This document shows, in pieces, positions 17,437 to 25,504 of a DNA stretch of 64,000 nucleotides. The notes beneath the pieces are model-generated. The model worked only from the letters and a program-made list of their open reading frames with translations, did not search any database and was not told where the DNA came from. A program made the position numbers and the translations under genes. The stretch covers positions 1 to 64,000 of the forward strand of contig CAJTEW010000009.1 in NCBI GenBank assembly GCA_910575605.1, given 5' to 3'. The stretch is from Lachnospiraceae bacterium (GTDB taxonomy: Bacteria; Bacillota; Clostridia; Lachnospirales; Lachnospiraceae). Every line of letters starts with the position of its first letter. Positions within the stretch are counted from its first letter, which is position 1.

Positions 17437-18321
17437 ATGGAACGGTATATATCAGCAGTACTGGGAGAATTCATGACAGGCGTGTATCTTCCGGATATTC
17501 GAATAACCGATATTGTGGAAGTTTTGATTCTGTCATATATGCTCTATCATGTGATGATATGGATTAAGAATACAAAGGCATGGATGCTGCTTAAAGGAAT
17601 AGTTGTTCTTGGTGTGTTTATTTTGGTCGCTTTTGTTTTTAAAATGCATACAATTCTGTATATTGCAAAGAATTCAGTTACAGTATTGGCAACAGTAGCG
17701 ATTGTTGTATTTCAGCCGGAGCTTCGAAGGGCATTGGAAAAGCTTGGGGAAAGGAAGTTTTTGACGTCTATTGTACCCTTTGAATCAGGCAGGGAACGTG
17801 TAAGATTCAGTGAGGAGACAATGGAAAGCATTATTGATGCTGTATATAATATGGGGCGTGTAAAAACCGGAGCCCTGATTGTTGTTGAGCAGGCGATACA
17901 TTTGACGGAATATGAAAGTACAGGGATACACATGGATTGTGTAGTGTCTATGCAGGTACTTATGAATATATTTGAACATAATACGCCGCTCCATGACGGG
18001 GCGATTATTATTCGTGGTGATAGGATCGTATCGGCAACATGTTACCTTCCCTTATCTGACAATATGGGACTTAGCAAGGACCTTGGAACGAGACACAGAG
18101 CAGCGGTAGGCATGAGTGAGGTAAGCGATGCACTTATTATTGTTGTATCAGAAGAAACCGGTGCTGTATCAGTGGCACAAGGAGGTTTTCTTGACCGTAG
18201 AGTAACTAGGGAAGAACTGCAGGAGAAGCTTTCTAATATTCAGGACAGAAAGCTTGAAACTAATAGATGGGCAACGTTGTGGAAAGGAATGCATAAGAAT
18301 GAAAAAAGGGCTGATGAATAA
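17437..18321 (+). CDS. cdaA: diadenylate cyclase CdaA (c-di-AMP synthase)
   Basis: About 294 residues. Three N-terminal membrane helices (about 20-95) are followed by the DAC domain with its two signature blocks, LHDGAIII and GTRHRAAVG, which bind ATP and metal. It makes c-di-AMP from two ATP at the membrane, a second messenger for potassium and osmotic balance and wall integrity. AGGAGG at 17423-17428 is 8 bases before ATG 17437; a GTG at 17428 overlaps the SD and is rejected. It overlaps the regulator gene cdaR by 23 bases, the usual pairing. glmM, often third in this operon, is not present here. Confidence 0.95.
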   Translation: MERYISAVLGEFMTGVYLPDIRITDIVEVLILSYMLYHVMIWIKNTKAWMLLKGIVVLGVFILVAFVFKMHTILYIAKNSVTVLATVAIVVFQPELRRALEKLGERKFLTSIVPFESGRERVRFSEETMESIIDAVYNMGRVKTGALIVVEQAIHLTEYESTGIHMDCVVSMQVLMNIFEHNTPLHDGAIIIRGDRIVSATCYLPLSDNMGLSKDLGTRHRAAVGMSEVSDALIIVVSEETGAVSVAQGGFLDRRVTREELQEKLSNIQDRKLETNRWATLWKGMHKNEKRADE

Positions 18322-19546
18322 TATTGGTCTTAAGGTGTTAGCCTTCCTCTCGGCTGCTATGCTGTGGTTTATAGTGGTTAACATTGACGATCCAGAGACA
18401 ACACAGACTTATCATAATATTCCGGTTAGTGTAATAAATGAAGAAGTTTTAGCAGAAGCAAACCAGACTTATCAGATAGTGGATAATACACAGCTTGTAA
18501 GTGTAACAGTAAGTGCTAACCGTTCCGTTCTTAATAGAATAAAAAGTGATAATATAGTTGCAGTGGCTGATATGAAGGAATTGACACTTAATACGCAGAT
18601 TCCGATTGATGTACTAATTAACGGGTATGAAGGTGAATATAAAGATGCCTATACTACGCCAAGAAATCTTCAGGTCAGGCTTGAAGAGGAACAGACAAAG
18701 AAATTCCCAATTGTTCCAGCGACTACAGGAACAGTAAGGGATGGGTATGCACTGGGCGAAATAAAGGCAGTCCCTGAAAATATTTCGATTAGAGGTCCAG
18801 TATCTGTTATTAGTAAGATTAGCAGGGTTGAGGCGGCAGTAAGCGTGTCTGGCTTATCCACTGATACAGTACTTCCGTCAGAACTTGTATTATACGATGA
18901 TGAAAATAATGTAATAGATCAGTCTCTTCTTGCAAATAACCTTGGTGTTGATGGCGTGGCGGTAAGTGTACAGCTTTTAAAAACAAAGAGTGTTCCTCTT
19001 CTTTTTGACACATCAGAAATTATGGCGGCCGCTGGATATAATTTTGCTGGAATCACATATGAGCCGCGGGAAATTCAAGTGTCAGGGGTAAAAGAAGCGT
19101 TGGCTGCTCTTGATGAGATAGAGATTCCTTCATCAGCGTTATCATTTGACGGACTGATTGCCAGAACAGAGAGTGTGGTAGATATTACAGAGTTTATTCC
19201 TGACACGGTAAGACTGGTAGATGCAAATGCGGGTTCTGTTGTTGTAACAATTTCAATTGAGAAAGACGGGACGAAAACATATGACGTTTCGCTGGGGACG
19301 TTAGTAGTTAATGGATTAGATGAGGATCTATCTCTAAAGTATGAAACAGTAGATGTACTGGTGGTGCAGGTAAGAGGGCCTAGGAATATATTAGATAAGC
19401 TTACAGTGGATAATAGTATAAGTATTGACTTGTCTGAGTACACGGAAGCCGGTAATTATAAAGTTCCAGTGAAGGTTGAGCTTCCAGAAGGATGTGAGCT
19501 TGAAAAGTCTTTGACGGTTAGTGTTATACTAGAAAAAAGGAAGTAG
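18299..19546 (+). CDS. cdaR: YbbR-domain protein CdaR, regulator of CdaA
   Basis: About 415 residues. A single N-terminal membrane anchor (IGLKVLAFLSAAMLWFIVV) is followed by an extracytoplasmic region built from repeated YbbR domains, seen as recurring IPV-type strands with PENISIRGP, PREIQVSG and VQVRGPRN-like motifs. In Firmicutes CdaR binds and modulates CdaA. ATG 18299 fits an AAAGGA site inside cdaA; an in-frame ATG at 18254 further inside cdaA has no SD. The overlap of 23 bases implies translational coupling. Confidence 0.9.
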   Translation: MKKGLMNNIGLKVLAFLSAAMLWFIVVNIDDPETTQTYHNIPVSVINEEVLAEANQTYQIVDNTQLVSVTVSANRSVLNRIKSDNIVAVADMKELTLNTQIPIDVLINGYEGEYKDAYTTPRNLQVRLEEEQTKKFPIVPATTGTVRDGYALGEIKAVPENISIRGPVSVISKISRVEAAVSVSGLSTDTVLPSELVLYDDENNVIDQSLLANNLGVDGVAVSVQLLKTKSVPLLFDTSEIMAAAGYNFAGITYEPREIQVSGVKEALAALDEIEIPSSALSFDGLIARTESVVDITEFIPDTVRLVDANAGSVVVTISIEKDGTKTYDVSLGTLVVNGLDEDLSLKYETVDVLVVQVRGPRNILDKLTVDNSISIDLSEYTEAGNYKVPVKVELPEGCELEKSLTVSVILEKRK

Positions 19547-19556
19547 GGATTGTGGT

Positions 19557-19820
19557 ATGGTAAGACAAAAAGTAGTAATAAGTAATCCAACAGGTCTTCA
19601 TCTGAGGCCCGCAGGTTTGTTTTGTAATATGGCAAACAAATTTGACTGTAAAGTTATGTTTGAATATGACAATACAAGTGCGAATGCAAAAAGTGTGTTG
19701 AGTGTTCTCGGTGCCTGTATTAAATCTGGTGATGAGATTACTCTGGTCTGCGACGGGAACGGTGAGGAAGATGCTTTAAAAGCAATGGTAGAGGCTGTGG
19801 AGAGCGGCCTGGGAGAATGA
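19557..19820 (+). CDS. HPr family phosphocarrier protein
   Basis: 87 residues with the active-site motif TGLHLRPAG, placing His at position 15, and AKSVLSVLG, placing Ser at 46, the site used by HPr kinase. Both key residues of a Gram-positive HPr are therefore present. It starts 10 bases after cdaR and is closed by a strong hairpin. Whether it is the main PTS HPr or a regulatory paralogue (Crh-like) is unclear; His15 argues against Crh. The coupling to a c-di-AMP operon is unusual compared with ptsHI layouts. Confidence 0.9.
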   Translation: MVRQKVVISNPTGLHLRPAGLFCNMANKFDCKVMFEYDNTSANAKSVLSVLGACIKSGDEITLVCDGNGEEDALKAMVEAVESGLGE

Positions 19821-19834
19821 GATATAAAGGGTTG

Positions 19835-19873
19835 AAGGACCGCCTGTCAGTTCAGGCGGTCCTTGTGTGTTTT
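19835..19873. terminator. strong bidirectional terminator
   Basis: AAGGACCGCCTG (19835-19846) and CAGGCGGTCCTT (19853-19864) form a perfect 12-bp stem with a 6-base loop, followed by a T-rich tract ending in TTTT (19870-19873). It closes the cdaA-cdaR-HPr run and also overlaps the end of the convergent Spo0A_C-like gene. Confidence 0.88.
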
Positions 19874-20185
19874 CAAATAGTGATGTAGAATATCGATAAA
19901 CTCGCTGTTAGTTAGTTTTTGAGTCAGCTCATAGCCAGCCATTTCGATAAGAAATTCCCGATTTCCTTTTTCCCAGCATATTGTGACCACCGTTCGTATA
20001 CAATGTTCTACACTATCTCTGCTTACATTATAGTATTGTGCGATGTCTAAATACAGATGCTTATAAACGGACAGAAGATAATCCTCATTCTGTTGGCAGA
20101 GATATAAAGCATAAGTAAGATAACGGAATCCCTGGTATGTTGAGCGGATACCGAGGCGAAAGACAAGTTTGTGGATTGTATCCAT
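19847..20185 (-). CDS. stand-alone Spo0A C-terminal-like DNA-binding protein
   Basis: 112 residues resembling only the effector domain of the sporulation master regulator: IHKLVFRLGIRSTYQGFRYLTYAL at the N-terminus, then a recognition-helix region YYNVSRDSVEHCIRTVV, and an EFIDILHHYL end. No receiver domain is present, so it cannot be phosphorylated in the usual way and may compete for or tune Spo0A sites. Its stop lies inside a shared terminator. A Spo0A-box-like sequence occurs upstream at 20297. Confidence 0.75.
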   Translation of the reverse strand: MDTIHKLVFRLGIRSTYQGFRYLTYALYLCQQNEDYLLSVYKHLYLDIAQYYNVSRDSVEHCIRTVVTICWEKGNREFLIEMAGYELTQKLTNSEFIDILHHYLKTHKDRLN

Positions 20186-20296
20186 AATAGTTCCCCCCTT
20201 AAATATAATTATGAAATGAAATTATTGTATATGATAAATTACAAAAATGGAAATAAAAGGAAATAAATAGACATTATTAGATAAAATTAGATGTAA

Positions 20297-20306
20297 TTCG
20301 ACAAAA
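20297..20306 (-). promoter_or_regulatory. Spo0A-box-like sequence
   Basis: On the minus strand this reads TTTTGTCGAA, an exact match to the classical 0A box. It is about 112 bases upstream of the start of the Spo0A_C-like gene, in an otherwise AT-rich gap (20186-20380). A ten-base match in AT-rich DNA can arise by chance, so it is only a candidate. Confidence 0.35.
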
Positions 20307-20380
20307 ACAGACAGAAAACCTATATTAAATTTTACCAGAAAGAGAAAAGGCTGCAGCCATGAAAAACATATTTTAATCGT

Positions 20381-20593
20381 TTAATGCCTTTTATCTGTAC
20401 GTCCTAACAGATAATCTGTAGTTACCCCAAAGATATTGGCAATATTAACGATGATATCTAACTGAGGATGCCGGTTTTTGGTTTCATATCCGGCAACGGT
20501 GGTGCGCTGTACATGTAATAAGAATGCAAGTTCTTTCTGCGTCATATCCTGCTCCTGGCGAAGCTGACGGAGTCTTTTTGACAAAATTTCCAT
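20381..20593 (-). CDS. XRE-family helix-turn-helix regulator
   Basis: 70 residues, almost entirely a Cro/CI-type HTH: LRQLRQEQDMTQKELAFLLHVQRTTVAGYETKNRHPQL, then the fourth and fifth helices ending in DYLLGRTDK. It would bind DNA as a dimer and probably represses itself, given the inverted repeat just upstream. No effector domain is present. Its SD (GAGGTG) is well placed before the ATG at 20593. Confidence 0.85.
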   Translation of the reverse strand: MEILSKRLRQLRQEQDMTQKELAFLLHVQRTTVAGYETKNRHPQLDIIVNIANIFGVTTDYLLGRTDKRH

Positions 20594-20619
20594 GATTTCA
20601 CCTCCTCTTTTTTATATTG

Positions 20620-20639
20620 TATCTGTAATAGGTCAGATA
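20620..20639. promoter_or_regulatory. possible XRE operator
   Basis: TATCTG and CAGATA are inverted around an 8-base spacer, 27-46 bases upstream of the XRE gene start, where its promoter must lie. The size suits a HTH dimer. Confidence 0.4.
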
Positions 20640-20750
20640 TGCAAACAATATCGAGGTTTGAGAGTGCGGCAGGATGGAACATTTTGTCATATTATGTCGA
20701 GACATTTGTTTATAAGTATTTATTTACTTTTTCTGTTTTGAAAAATAAAG

Positions 20751-20775
20751 AAAAAACCAGGATTTTGACCCTGGT
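20751..20775 (-). terminator. orphan minus-strand terminator
   Basis: Read on the minus strand, ACCAGG pairs with CCTGGT across a short loop and is followed by six T. It lies between the YjfB-like gene, which already has its own terminator, and the XRE gene; nothing recognisable is encoded in the 85 bases between the two terminators, so it may end a short RNA or act as a backup. Confidence 0.55.
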
Positions 20776-20860
20776 CCTTCGAAAATCATATACTGTGATT
20801 AAGTGATGAATTTGTTTTCTTGATCTTTTAATAAATTTTATGAAACGACCGATAATTATA

Positions 20861-20893
20861 AAAAATTGGTGCTGGGGATTATCCCCAGCACCA
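20861..20893 (-). terminator. terminator of the YjfB-like gene
   Basis: TGGTGCTGGGGA and TCCCCAGCACCA form a perfect 12-bp stem with a 3-base loop; on the minus strand it is followed by a T-run (A-run at 20861-20865). It is 17 bases after the gene's stop. Confidence 0.88.
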
Positions 20894-20910
20894 GCTTTGT
20901 CTACAGTCTG

Positions 20911-21081
20911 TTATGCCATAATATCAATATTTTCTCCAAGACCCTCTATAGCATCTGCCATTTGTACGAGTGCCTGGCCGGTGGCTTCTGCTGTGTCAAG
21001 TACCTTGGACATTACGGCAATGTCCATATTCAGGCTTAAATTATTCATCGACATATAAGTCGATAATGCTGGTATATCCAT
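20911..21081 (-). CDS. YjfB-like putative motility protein
   Basis: 56 residues from ATG 21081, which has GAGGTG just upstream; the longer frame to 21132 lacks an SD. The sequence MDIPALSTYMSMNNLSLNMDIAVMSKVLDTAEATGQALVQM matches the small YjfB family (Pfam putative motility protein), known in Bacillus for a flagellin-coregulated small product. No flagellar genes are in the window. Function remains unknown. Confidence 0.7.
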   Translation of the reverse strand: MDIPALSTYMSMNNLSLNMDIAVMSKVLDTAEATGQALVQMADAIEGLGENIDIMA

Positions 21082-21251
21082 ATAAATCACCTCTTTAATT
21101 CTTAGTTTATCAAAAGAAAGGGAATATTGCAAGATAAAAATGCATGCCAGATTGTGTATTGGTGATGCTGCTTATTCGATATGGCTTTTCGAGTGTTGCT
21201 GTAAAGAAGAGTGTGTGGTAAAATTTTAGAGTGGAAGGGAAGGAAATAAAA

Positions 21252-21791
21252 ATGAGAAAAGGGATTGCTGACTATGAATGGATTCGTTCTTCCAGAAAAA
21301 CGATTGCTATTCAGGTAAAGATAAATGGGTGCGTAGTGGTGCGGTCGCCATATGGGACAGCTAGAAGTCAGATAGAGCGTTTTCTTGCGCAGAAGAGTGA
21401 ATGGGTTCAGGCGCAGCAGGAAAAAGTTCGCAGGGTGGAGGAAAAGCAGTGTGTGATTACAGATGAGATGCGCAAGCGAGGGATTGATATGGCGAAAAAG
21501 CTTATTCCGGAGCGTGTGGAGTATTATGCAGGAATTATGGGTATTTCGTATGGCAGAATTACGATAAGAGAGCAAAAGACGAGATGGGGAAGCTGTAGCA
21601 GTAAAGGGAATCTGAATTTTAACTGGAAGCTTATGCTTATGCCAGAGGGAACATTGGACTATGTTGTAGTACATGAGCTGGCGCATCGGATAGAGATGAA
21701 TCATTCAAAGGCATTTTGGAGAATTGTAGAAGAGGTGCTGCCGGATTACCGGGAGAGGAAGGCGCTGCTTAGAAAAGGAGATGGCATTTAA
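21252..21791 (+). CDS. YgjP/M48-type metallopeptidase domain protein
   Basis: About 179 residues. The zinc motif VVHELAHRIEMNHSKAFW near 142-159 and the preceding TRWGSCSSKGNLNFNWKLMLMP block are the hallmarks of the YgjP (DUF45) family, a SprT-like/M48 metallopeptidase group. It is predicted cytoplasmic, as no signal peptide is present. ATG 21252 is favoured by AAGGAA upstream; a GTG at 21231 is the longer alternative. Its substrate is unknown; the genes nearby are not obviously related. Confidence 0.85.
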   Translation: MRKGIADYEWIRSSRKTIAIQVKINGCVVVRSPYGTARSQIERFLAQKSEWVQAQQEKVRRVEEKQCVITDEMRKRGIDMAKKLIPERVEYYAGIMGISYGRITIREQKTRWGSCSSKGNLNFNWKLMLMPEGTLDYVVVHELAHRIEMNHSKAFWRIVEEVLPDYRERKALLRKGDGI

Positions 21792-21834
21792 CGTCAGCCT
21801 TAAAAATTCTGCATATGCAGCTGGGGAGAAAAAT

Positions 21835-22512
21835 TTATAAAAATAAGGAGAGAATTACGGTTATAATTCCGCAGATTCCAATAGCCAGACCGCTCATTGC
21901 ACCTTCGGTTTCACCAATTTCCAGTGCCTTTGAGGTGCCGATAGCATGGCTTGAGGCTCCGATGGCCAGACCTGCGGTCATAGAATCATTTACATGGAAC
22001 AGCCTTATAAGGACAGGGGCCAGGATGCTGCCAAGAATTCCTGTAAAAATAACAGCAACAACAGTTACTGGTACAACCCCACCGTGGCTTTCTGCAATGC
22101 TGACTGCAATAGGAGTAGTAACAGATTTTGGAAGCAGAGAGGCAGTCATGGCATCATCGAGGCCGAACAGCCGGCATAACCCATAGACGCTCAACATAGA
22201 AGCAAGAGAGCCACAGGAGCAGCCAATAAGGATGGGAAGCCAGTTATCTTTTAAAATCTGTATTTTTGCATAAATCGAAACCGCAAGACATGCTGTTGCG
22301 GGGGCAAGGAACATATTAATAATACTTCCGCCCTGCTGGTAGGCTTCATAAGGAATTTTAAAAAGCAGTAAAATGCCGATAATCAGGACAATAGCGATGA
22401 TTAACGGGTTTAATATTAGCAGTCCGGTCTTTTTGTTGAGCATTTGTCCGCACCAGAAAGCGAAAATACTCAGTGCAATGCCAAAAAACGGCGATTCAAA
22501 TATTTCCGACAT
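21835..22512 (-). CDS. lrgB: LrgB family membrane protein
   Basis: 225 residues with about seven membrane helices and the LrgB motif region PKSVTTPIAVSIAESHGGVVPVT, plus GASSHAIGTSKALEIG. LrgB/CidB proteins are linked to murein hydrolase control and to pyruvate or glycolate transport in other organisms. It lies 3 bases downstream of the lrgA-like gene, in the classic LrgAB order. Confidence 0.9.
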   Translation of the reverse strand: MSEIFESPFFGIALSIFAFWCGQMLNKKTGLLILNPLIIAIVLIIGILLLFKIPYEAYQQGGSIINMFLAPATACLAVSIYAKIQILKDNWLPILIGCSCGSLASMLSVYGLCRLFGLDDAMTASLLPKSVTTPIAVSIAESHGGVVPVTVVAVIFTGILGSILAPVLIRLFHVNDSMTAGLAIGASSHAIGTSKALEIGETEGAMSGLAIGICGIITVILSLFL

Positions 22513-22515
22513 GTT

Positions 22516-22872
22516 CTATTTCCTCCGTTTCGTTAGGCTTAAAGTAAATCTGATGCTGAATGCAGTGACTGCAAAGGTAATCAGCGTTGACAGGATACAA
22601 ATGATTAGAAGAGAAAACCAGTTTTTCTTTAAAATATCGAAATAGTTCATCATTCCCACTCCGGCAGGTATAAAGAAAAATGCCATATTGGATAAGAGAA
22701 AGTCCGATTTTTCCTGTATGTGCTCTACCTTAAGTAGTCTAGAAAGCAGACAGAAAAAAAGAAGAATAAGTCCGATTACGCTTGCAGGAATCGGTAAGGG
22801 AAGAATCTGCTGTATAATGATGCTCAGCCAGCAGATGGTAAATATAATGCCAGTTTGTTTTATAATTTTCAT
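22516..22872 (-). CDS. lrgA: LrgA/CidA family holin-like protein
   Basis: 118 residues, four predicted membrane helices and the family motif LPIPASVIGLILLF. It resembles a phage holin and would act together with the LrgB protein encoded immediately downstream. A LytSR-type two-component system, which often drives lrgAB, is not nearby. The 225-base gap to the divergent yjbQ gene must hold its promoter. Confidence 0.88.
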   Translation of the reverse strand: MKIIKQTGIIFTICWLSIIIQQILPLPIPASVIGLILLFFCLLSRLLKVEHIQEKSDFLLSNMAFFFIPAGVGMMNYFDILKKNWFSLLIICILSTLITFAVTAFSIRFTLSLTKRRK

Positions 22873-23097
22873 AAGCTTACTCCTGAATCACTTTCTTATG
22901 GACTTTGCGCTAAAGAACCAATGTTGTGCTGGATAAAGACAAAGTCTTGTCTTGAATTATCAGATTTCAGCATACTACTACAGTGGAATAAAGTCAATAT
23001 AAGATTGGAGCTTTGTATTTAATATAGCAGGGTCTGTATTATTTCCTATAAGTATGTTAAAATAGTCACGAAGTTTAAAAAATGAGGAGAAAAAATT

Positions 23098-23514
23098 ATG
23101 AAATCATATCGTAAGGAATTACATTTTCGTTTGTCTGTAAGGAGGGGACTTGTCAACATTACGGATAAAGTACAGCAGGCGCTCAGGGAAAGTGGGATAA
23201 AAGAAGGAATGGTACTTGTAAATGCTATGAATATTACAGCCAGTGTGTTTATTAATGATGATGAGAACGGACTTCATCAGGATTATGAAAAATGGCTGGA
23301 AGGGCTGGCGCCAGAAAAGCCATATAGCCAATATAGGCATAACGGCTACGAAGATAATGCAGATGCGCACTTAAAGAGAACCATTATGGGACGGGAGACA
23401 GTTGTAGCAGTTACGGACGGAAAACTGGATTTTGGGACATGGGAGCAGATCTTTTATTTCGAATTTGACGGAAAAAGAGATAAGCGGGTGTTGATTAAGA
23501 TTATTGGAGAATAG
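23098..23514 (+). CDS. YjbQ family protein (thiamin-phosphate-synthase-like activity reported)
   Basis: 138 residues. It carries the YjbQ/UPF0047 core: [42 protein letters not shown] and [16 protein letters not shown]. Some members show weak thiamin-phosphate synthase activity but the true role is not established. AGGAG lies 7 bases before ATG 23098. It stands alone, with its own upstream gap. Confidence 0.88.
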   Translation: MKSYRKELHFRLSVRRGLVNITDKVQQALRESGIKEGMVLVNAMNITASVFINDDENGLHQDYEKWLEGLAPEKPYSQYRHNGYEDNADAHLKRTIMGRETVVAVTDGKLDFGTWEQIFYFEFDGKRDKRVLIKIIGE

Positions 23515-23626
23515 GCAGGGCGTTTGTCTTGAGATGAAGAATGGAAAGTGGTAAAATATATGAGAGAAAATAGTTGCTGCCCATAGTGTGGACAGTGACA
23601 GAAAATGTTACAGGAGGAGACGTTCC

Positions 23627-25501
23627 ATGCAAATTCCTATTGATTCTTACAACAAGGAGTATAAAGACCGTTTTTTAAAATACTATGATGAATTCAAGTG
23701 GCTGTATTATGAGTTGTACAGCGGCCGTACAGATATGTTTGAAAGCCTGTGCGGTGAGATGTACCGGTGGTATAAGGAGAGAAAGCCAGAGCTTAAACGA
23801 ATGGATATAAGCAGGGAAGAGAACCCGGACTGGTATAAGGGAAATCAGATGCTTGGCATGATGATGTATGTGGATGCTTTTGCAGAAAATCTAAAGGGGG
23901 TCCGCGGCAAGCTGGATTATATAGAAGAATGTAATGTAAACTACCTCCATCTTATGCCCCTTCTTGATTCACCGGAGGGAAGAAGCGACGGCGGCTATGC
24001 GGTTTCAGATTTTCGTAAGGTAAAGCCGGAGCTTGGGACAATGGAAGATTTGGAGAATCTTGCAGACGAATGTCACAAACGGGGAATCAGTATTTGTCTG
24101 GATTTTGTCATGAACCATACTTCTGAGGAGCATGAGTGGGCAAAGAGAGCAAGACAGGGTGACCCAGAATATAAGAGCAGGTATTACTTCTATGATAATT
24201 ATGATATCCCGGCACAGTTTGAGCAGACCATGCCAGAAGTATTCCCCACAACGGCACCAGGAAATTTCTCCTGGCTTCCTGATATGGAGCAATTTATCAT
24301 GACTACCTTTTACCCATATCAGTGGGATTTGAATTACTGGAATCCGGTTGTGTTAAACGAGATGATTTATAATATGCTGAATCTGGTAAATAAAGGAATT
24401 GACATTATTAGGATTGATGCAGTTCCATATATATGGAAGCAGCTTGGTACAAACTGCCGCAATCTACCACAGGTACACAGTATTGTGCGCATCATGCGTA
24501 TTATTACGGAAATAGTGTGTCCGGGGGTTCTGCTCCTAGGCGAGGTTGTTATGGCTCCGGATAAAGTGGTTCCTTATTTTGGAAGTGTGGAGAAGCCAGA
24601 GTGTCATATGCTTTACAATGTTACAACTATGGCTACTACCTGGCATAGTGTTGCAACAAAGGATGCCATGCTTTTAAAGCAGCAGATGAATGTGGTAAAT
24701 ACGCTGCCTAAGGATTATGTATTTCTCAATTATCTACGCTGTCATGATGATATTGGCTGGGGACTTGATTATCTGTGGCTGATGCAGTTTGGAATTGGTG
24801 AGGTAAGCCATAAGCGGTATCTGAATAATTTTCTTACGGGACAATATCCGGGTTCCTTTGCAAGAGGGGAGCTATATAATTCAGACCCTGCATCAGGGGA
24901 TGCAAGGCTGTGTGGGACAACGGCTTCTCTTAGTGGTATTGAGAAGGCGGCATATGAGAAGGATGACGAGGCTTTGGACCGTGCGGTCCGCCTGGATCTT
25001 ATGCTTCATGCTTACATGCTTGTACAGTCTGGGATTCCGGTTATTTACAGCGGCGATGAGATCGGACAGGAAAATGATTATACTTATCACAAGGACCCGA
25101 AAAAATGGGAGGATTCCCGGTATCTCCACAGAGGAAAGTTCCAGTGGGAGAATGAAAAATTCAGGAAACAGAAGGGTACTGTGCAGCAGAGAATCTTTGA
25201 CGGGCTAAAAAAGCTGGAAACTGTTCGTATGAGAAAGAAGGTTTTCTGCGGTGATGCAGATGTATGGACTGTGGATACATGGGATAAATCCATTCTTGGT
25301 ATTATCCGTGCCAATGAGGAAGAAAAGCTGATTGCACTTTTTAATTTCAGCGAGTTTGATAAAACTGCGTGGATCAATGAGGAGGACGGCATATATACTG
25401 ATTTAATAACAGGCCGTGAAATGGAGGCCAGAGGTGTGAATATTCCTGCGTACGGAGTATACTGGCTATATAAAAAATGTGAAGGGCAGAAGGAAGCTTA
25501 A
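23627..25501 (+). CDS. GH13 amylosucrase / sucrose-hydrolase-type enzyme
   Basis: 624 residues. The GH13 regions are all present: I DFVMNHTSEEH, II GIDIIRIDAVPYIWKQLGT with the nucleophile Asp, III LLGEVV with the acid Glu, IV LRCHDDIGW. The run AVPYIWKQLGTNCRNLPQVH is diagnostic of amylosucrase subfamily GH13_4. Such enzymes split sucrose, either making alpha-glucan or simply hydrolysing it; sequence alone does not decide. No signal peptide, so cytoplasmic. AGGAGG at 23612-23617 fixes ATG 23627, and the upstream in-frame ATG at 23588 lacks an SD. dus begins 3 bases after the stop. Confidence 0.88.
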   Translation: MQIPIDSYNKEYKDRFLKYYDEFKWLYYELYSGRTDMFESLCGEMYRWYKERKPELKRMDISREENPDWYKGNQMLGMMMYVDAFAENLKGVRGKLDYIEECNVNYLHLMPLLDSPEGRSDGGYAVSDFRKVKPELGTMEDLENLADECHKRGISICLDFVMNHTSEEHEWAKRARQGDPEYKSRYYFYDNYDIPAQFEQTMPEVFPTTAPGNFSWLPDMEQFIMTTFYPYQWDLNYWNPVVLNEMIYNMLNLVNKGIDIIRIDAVPYIWKQLGTNCRNLPQVHSIVRIMRIITEIVCPGVLLLGEVVMAPDKVVPYFGSVEKPECHMLYNVTTMATTWHSVATKDAMLLKQQMNVVNTLPKDYVFLNYLRCHDDIGWGLDYLWLMQFGIGEVSHKRYLNNFLTGQYPGSFARGELYNSDPASGDARLCGTTASLSGIEKAAYEKDDEALDRAVRLDLMLHAYMLVQSGIPVIYSGDEIGQENDYTYHKDPKKWEDSRYLHRGKFQWENEKFRKQKGTVQQRIFDGLKKLETVRMRKKVFCGDADVWTVDTWDKSILGIIRANEEEKLIALFNFSEFDKTAWINEEDGIYTDLITGREMEARGVNIPAYGVYWLYKKCEGQKEA

Positions 25502-25504
25502 GGT

